Below are positions 61,180 through 64,000 of a DNA stretch of 64,000 bases, piece after piece (position 1 is the first letter of the stretch; each line of letters begins with the position of its first letter). This DNA comes from Clostridium lacusfryxellense (GTDB lineage Bacteria > Bacillota > Clostridia > Clostridiales > Clostridiaceae), in contig NZ_JAHLEB010000020.1 of assembly GCF_018861735.1 (NCBI RefSeq), positions 1-64,000 of the forward strand, written 5' to 3'. A program made the position numbers and the translations under genes. The notes beneath the pieces were generated by a model. It had not been told where the DNA came from. It worked only from the letters and a program-made list of their open reading frames with translations, and ran no database searches.

Positions 61180-62682
61180 TTAATTTTTGTGCTTAATGAT
61201 TCCTATAGCTGTACCAATAATGAATGTATCCTCACTATCTACTACAATCGGTTTGTATTTTTCATTTTCTGGCATTAGTAGTATTTTGTCACTACTTATA
61301 GATAGTCTTTTTAAAGTAGCATTTCCACCTATGTCAACTGCAACAATATCTTTATTGTTCGCCGACTGTTCCTGCCGTATTATTACATAATCTCCATCAT
61401 CAATGTTTGCTCCAATCATACTGTCACCTTTAACCTTTAATATAAAAGGATTTTTTACTCCTTTTAACCAATATCTTGGAATGTAAAACCTACCTTCTAC
61501 TTCAGAATTAATAAGTATAGGTTCACCTGCTGCGATATCACTATATACTGGTACTTCTAACAATTCCTCATTTATATACTCATATTCACCATTTTGATCA
61601 TTTACTATAATATCTGATATCCTACTATAATCCCTCATAAAATCATATTGTCTGTTATGTCTTATATCACAATACTGAAAGTTCTCCAATGAATTAATAT
61701 CAATTTTTTCAGTAATAATTTCTTCATATTTTTCTTGTTTCTTTTCTTGTATTTCATAATTCATTTTGAATATGTAGGACTTTGCCTTTTGACCTATTGG
61801 TTTAGAATTAACTCTATTACCTCTTATCATCCATGAATTAGTTTTATGAGATTTTTGAGCATCAATTAGAAACATCATGCTAGAATAAGGCTTTTGATTA
61901 TATAATACATTGATAAACTCTAACTGAACCTTAGTTAAATTATTTGCTTTATCAATTATAATATGAGAATATTTTCCAACTTTAATCGACTCAGCCATTT
62001 TCAATGCATATAGGTTAACATCTTCATTATCAACTAAATTCTTTGCTATAAGTTTCTTATTATACAAAAGCATAAGCTCAAATATCGCTTTCCTAGCGCT
62101 AGAACTTTTAAGAATTCTTTGAGGCCCTTGACCCTTTTCACATTTCCTCCCTGTTCTATTTACTTGCAAATAGAACTCGGCTTTTATGTAATTACAGCTT
62201 TTTATCCACTTAATCTCATCTAGGAAAAATTGAGAGTAATCAGTTTTTAATATTCTTAGACTTGGATATGTGTTTTTGATCTTTAATATACACTCTTTCA
62301 TTATGCTATCTTTTTTATCATTTTCTATTGTTAATACATCATTTAATTTATGTTTATTTTTATAACCTAAGAAATATCTATGTAATATGTTTTCTAAGGT
62401 AAACACATGAAATTTTCTTTCTTTATTGGAAAACAGACTCAAATATTCAAGCCTTGTTTCTTCTTGTGCTACATTATATATTTTTTCAATATATTTTATA
62501 TCTTCATCCTTCGACGTCAACATTAGTACTTTATCCTCTTCATATAAGCAATAGTGATTTTTAAGATAAAGACTTCTATAAATTGCTGCTGATGTTTTTC
62601 CGGAACCCTTAATGCCTTTAATCAAGCTATATCTCGAGGGTTTATCATGAATCATCTTTTGTTGTTCTAAACTTAACTTCAT
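61180..62682 (-). CDS. degenerate UvrD-like NTPase fused to a LexA/S24 peptidase domain
   Basis: 500 residues. The N-terminal part (about 1-315) follows UvrD/PcrA domain 1: Q-like LSLEQQKMI, Walker A GIKGSGKT at 23-30, a Walker B region HIIIDKAN at 240-247 in which the usual DE is DK, a motif III-like LIDAQ with WMIRG, and KMNYE recalling NYRS. Helicase motifs V and VI are absent. The C-terminal part (about 375-500) is LexA-like: cleavage pair Ala385-Gly386 (DIAAGEP), catalytic Ser421 (KGDSMIG) and Lys458 (ATLKRL). There is no LexA HTH. It could be an ATP- or DNA-sensing protein that self-cleaves after RecA activation; that is inference. Confidence 0.82.
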   Translation of the reverse strand: MKLSLEQQKMIHDKPSRYSLIKGIKGSGKTSAAIYRSLYLKNHYCLYEEDKVLMLTSKDEDIKYIEKIYNVAQEETRLEYLSLFSNKERKFHVFTLENILHRYFLGYKNKHKLNDVLTIENDKKDSIMKECILKIKNTYPSLRILKTDYSQFFLDEIKWIKSCNYIKAEFYLQVNRTGRKCEKGQGPQRILKSSSARKAIFELMLLYNKKLIAKNLVDNEDVNLYALKMAESIKVGKYSHIIIDKANNLTKVQLEFINVLYNQKPYSSMMFLIDAQKSHKTNSWMIRGNRVNSKPIGQKAKSYIFKMNYEIQEKKQEKYEEIITEKIDINSLENFQYCDIRHNRQYDFMRDYSRISDIIVNDQNGEYEYINEELLEVPVYSDIAAGEPILINSEVEGRFYIPRYWLKGVKNPFILKVKGDSMIGANIDDGDYVIIRQEQSANNKDIVAVDIGGNATLKRLSISSDKILLMPENEKYKPIVVDSEDTFIIGTAIGIIKHKN

Positions 62683-62878
62683 TTAATTACCTCCACTGTG
62701 GACATACTAATAGTATACAATAATATTAACCTCAAAGTAAAATTTTTATAAAAATATATATATAATTACCATTGTCGTACTCTTTAATTTATGAATATCT
62801 ATATACATTTACTGAGCATACTATGTTATATATTATTTTAATTATTTATCTAAATAAAATATATTAGAGGTGATTATT

Positions 62879-63796
62879 GTGAATTTAAAGATATTAAGTA
62901 TTGTTATTGCTTCAACTATTGTAATTAGCTGTATACCAACTATTTCTTATAGTAAAGAATTAAATAGTTATTTACTTTGCGAATCAAATAAACATTATAC
63001 CAAGTTTCGTAATGAGTATAATAATAAGACTTTTACCAGCACATTAAATTTATTTAGAAATGTCTTTAGTAATAATGAGCTTCATAATGGATTAAATACT
63101 AAAGAATATAGTTGGTATTTCCAACCTAAAAACGATAATACTCCACCAGATGGGCCCAAAGAGACAGGTAACCTTATGTCAAAGTATGATTGTTATCATT
63201 TAGGTGATACATCAAAAAAAGTATTATATCTAACTTTTGATGAGGGTTACGAGGCGGGATATACAACTCCGATATTAGATATTTTAAAAAAGCATAATGT
63301 GAAGGCAGCATTTTTTGTTGTAAAACCCTATATCACATCTAGCCCAGACTTAATTAAAAGAATGGTTGCCGAAGGGCATTTAGTTTGTAACCATAGTAAC
63401 CATCATCCTTCTATGGCGTCTATACAAGATGAAGCAAAATTTAGCAAGGAATTATCTGATGTAGAAGAAGCATTTGAAAATGTTACGCATCAAAAGATAG
63501 CTAAGTATTTTAGACCTCCAATGGGCAAATATAGTGAATTATCACTATACTATACTAAAAACCTAGGATATAAAACCATATTCTGGAGTTTCGCGTACAT
63601 GGATTGGCTTAAAGATAATCAACCCTCCCACGAAACTGCAAAAAAGAAAATTATGCAAAGAACTCATAACGGCGGAATTATGCTACTACATGCAGTGTCA
63701 AAAACCAATGCTGAAATATTAGATGATGTAATTACAGAGTGGGAGAATCAAGGCTACGTGCTAAAAAGCCTAGATGAATTACCTTCTAAACAATAA
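62879..63796 (+). CDS. pdaA: PdaA-type polysaccharide (delta-lactam) deacetylase
   Basis: NodB-fold deacetylase that makes muramic delta-lactam in spore cortex. N-terminal signal peptide (about 1-25), then LTFDEGYEAGYT with the catalytic Asp and metal Asp, NHSNHHPSM (metal His pair), RPPMGKYSE, WSFAYMDW and LLHAVS. Several motifs match Bacillus PdaA more than chitin deacetylases. Start GTG 62879, 8 bases after GAGG; GTG 62870 overlaps the site. 305 residues, slightly longer than BsPdaA. Confidence 0.92.
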   Translation: MNLKILSIVIASTIVISCIPTISYSKELNSYLLCESNKHYTKFRNEYNNKTFTSTLNLFRNVFSNNELHNGLNTKEYSWYFQPKNDNTPPDGPKETGNLMSKYDCYHLGDTSKKVLYLTFDEGYEAGYTTPILDILKKHNVKAAFFVVKPYITSSPDLIKRMVAEGHLVCNHSNHHPSMASIQDEAKFSKELSDVEEAFENVTHQKIAKYFRPPMGKYSELSLYYTKNLGYKTIFWSFAYMDWLKDNQPSHETAKKKIMQRTHNGGIMLLHAVSKTNAEILDDVITEWENQGYVLKSLDELPSKQ

Positions 63797-63815
63797 TGAA
63801 TAAGATGTTCAACCT

Positions 63816-63849
63816 AAAAAGCTATATCTGCAAGTAGATATAGCTTTTT
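63816..63849. terminator. terminator after pdaA
   Basis: Perfect 14-bp stem AAAAAGCTATATCT/AGATATAGCTTTTT with 6-nt loop and A5/T5 ends; works for the convergent GNAT gene too. Confidence 0.88.
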
Positions 63850-63877
63850 AAGTTAAACATCAATGTAGTAAGAGCTT

Positions 63878-64000
63878 TTATAAACTCTTATATAACATTT
63901 CAATATGTGGAATATCATCTTCTAAATACACATCACTTACTTTTACAAACTTAAGGTTTGAATAAAATTTTAATAAATACTTTTGCGCAGAGATTCTAAC
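63878..64000 (-). CDS. GNAT acetyltransferase, ElaA-like (C-terminal fragment, cut by window edge)
   Basis: Only the last 40 codons are in the window, ending at TAA 63878-63880. RISAQKYLLKFYSNLKFV and YLEDDIPHIEML match the C-terminal acetyl-CoA-fold end of ElaA-type GNAT proteins. Substrate unknown. Confidence 0.75.
   Translation of the reverse strand, partial: VRISAQKYLLKFYSNLKFVKVSDVYLEDDIPHIEMLYKSL

Noticed and set aside
1-64000. CRISPR arrays, prophage, integrative elements, insertion sequences
   Set aside because: No regularly spaced repeats, integrase, transposase or phage structural genes were seen.

Overview
The window is a low-GC, gene-dense chromosomal segment of a spore-forming anaerobic Firmicute, almost certainly Clostridium sensu stricto. 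The species is not determined. The evidence is strongly AT-rich intergenic DNA, strong AGGAGG-type ribosome sites with frequent TTG/GTG starts, spore genes (CotS-like kinases, PdaA-type deacetylase), and an anaerobic Fe-S redox locus (HdrABC, Flx-type subunits, class I fumarase). No phage, insertion sequence, CRISPR array or rRNA gene is visible. Two tRNA genes (Gln-CTG, Glu-CTC) lie at about 44.2-44.4 kb.

Layout. (1) 0.2-4.5 kb: a leftward polysaccharide operon (TPR protein, Wzz-like modulator, BY-kinase, PHP phosphatase, GalU) with phosphoglucomutase behind it. (2) 6.6-17.8 kb: a PLP decarboxylase, an unknown gene, an FMN alpha-hydroxyacid oxidase, DUF523, MutS2, a U32/RlhA-like protein, a TetM-like GTPase and a frameshifted small membrane gene. 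(3) 17.95-18.2 kb: a 244-bp imperfect palindrome abutting a glycosyltransferase stop codon. (4) 19.4-29.9 kb: one leftward redox operon, hdrB-hdrC-hdrA-flxD-flxC-flxB-flxA-frdB-frdA-fum alpha-fum beta, with a divergent LysR regulator. (5) 31-40.3 kb: WG-repeat protein, exonuclease III, a CotS/CotS/glycosyltransferase spore-coat cluster, UDP-sugar enzymes and an MBL hydrolase. (6) 40.3-47.4 kb: SNF2 helicase, cold-shock protein, the tRNA pair, a SUV3-like helicase and a patatin. (7) 47.4-57.5 kb: an arginine/carbamoyl-phosphate island (argGH, amino-acid ABC importer, carAB) with candidate ArgR boxes and a PyrR site. (8) 57.6-64 kb: an aromatic-acid-exporter-like protein, DegV, a membrane-anchored protein, a phosphodiesterase, a degenerate UvrD-LexA fusion, PdaA and a truncated GNAT gene.

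How the genes work together. The most striking unit is region 4. It joins a complete Hdr-Flx electron-bifurcating module to a soluble, anchor-less fumarate reductase pair and a two-subunit fumarase. This suggests malate -> fumarate -> succinate linked to NADH oxidation and possibly ferredoxin reduction. The flavoprotein has Asn where covalently flavinylated family members have His, and the FrdB-like subunit carries three Fe-S sites but no HdrB domain; HdrB is encoded separately in the same operon.

A second unusual element is the carAB leader: tandem ArgR-type boxes, a TTGACA-N17-TAGAAT promoter, a PyrR-binding motif overlapping the ribosome site of a 47-codon leader ORF, and a hairpin whose ascending arm contains that ORF's stop codon. 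A third is the 500-residue protein at 61.2-62.7 kb, in which a degenerate UvrD-type NTPase is fused to an apparently intact LexA self-cleavage domain. All functional assignments rest on motif and family recognition from reading the sequence; no database search was run.
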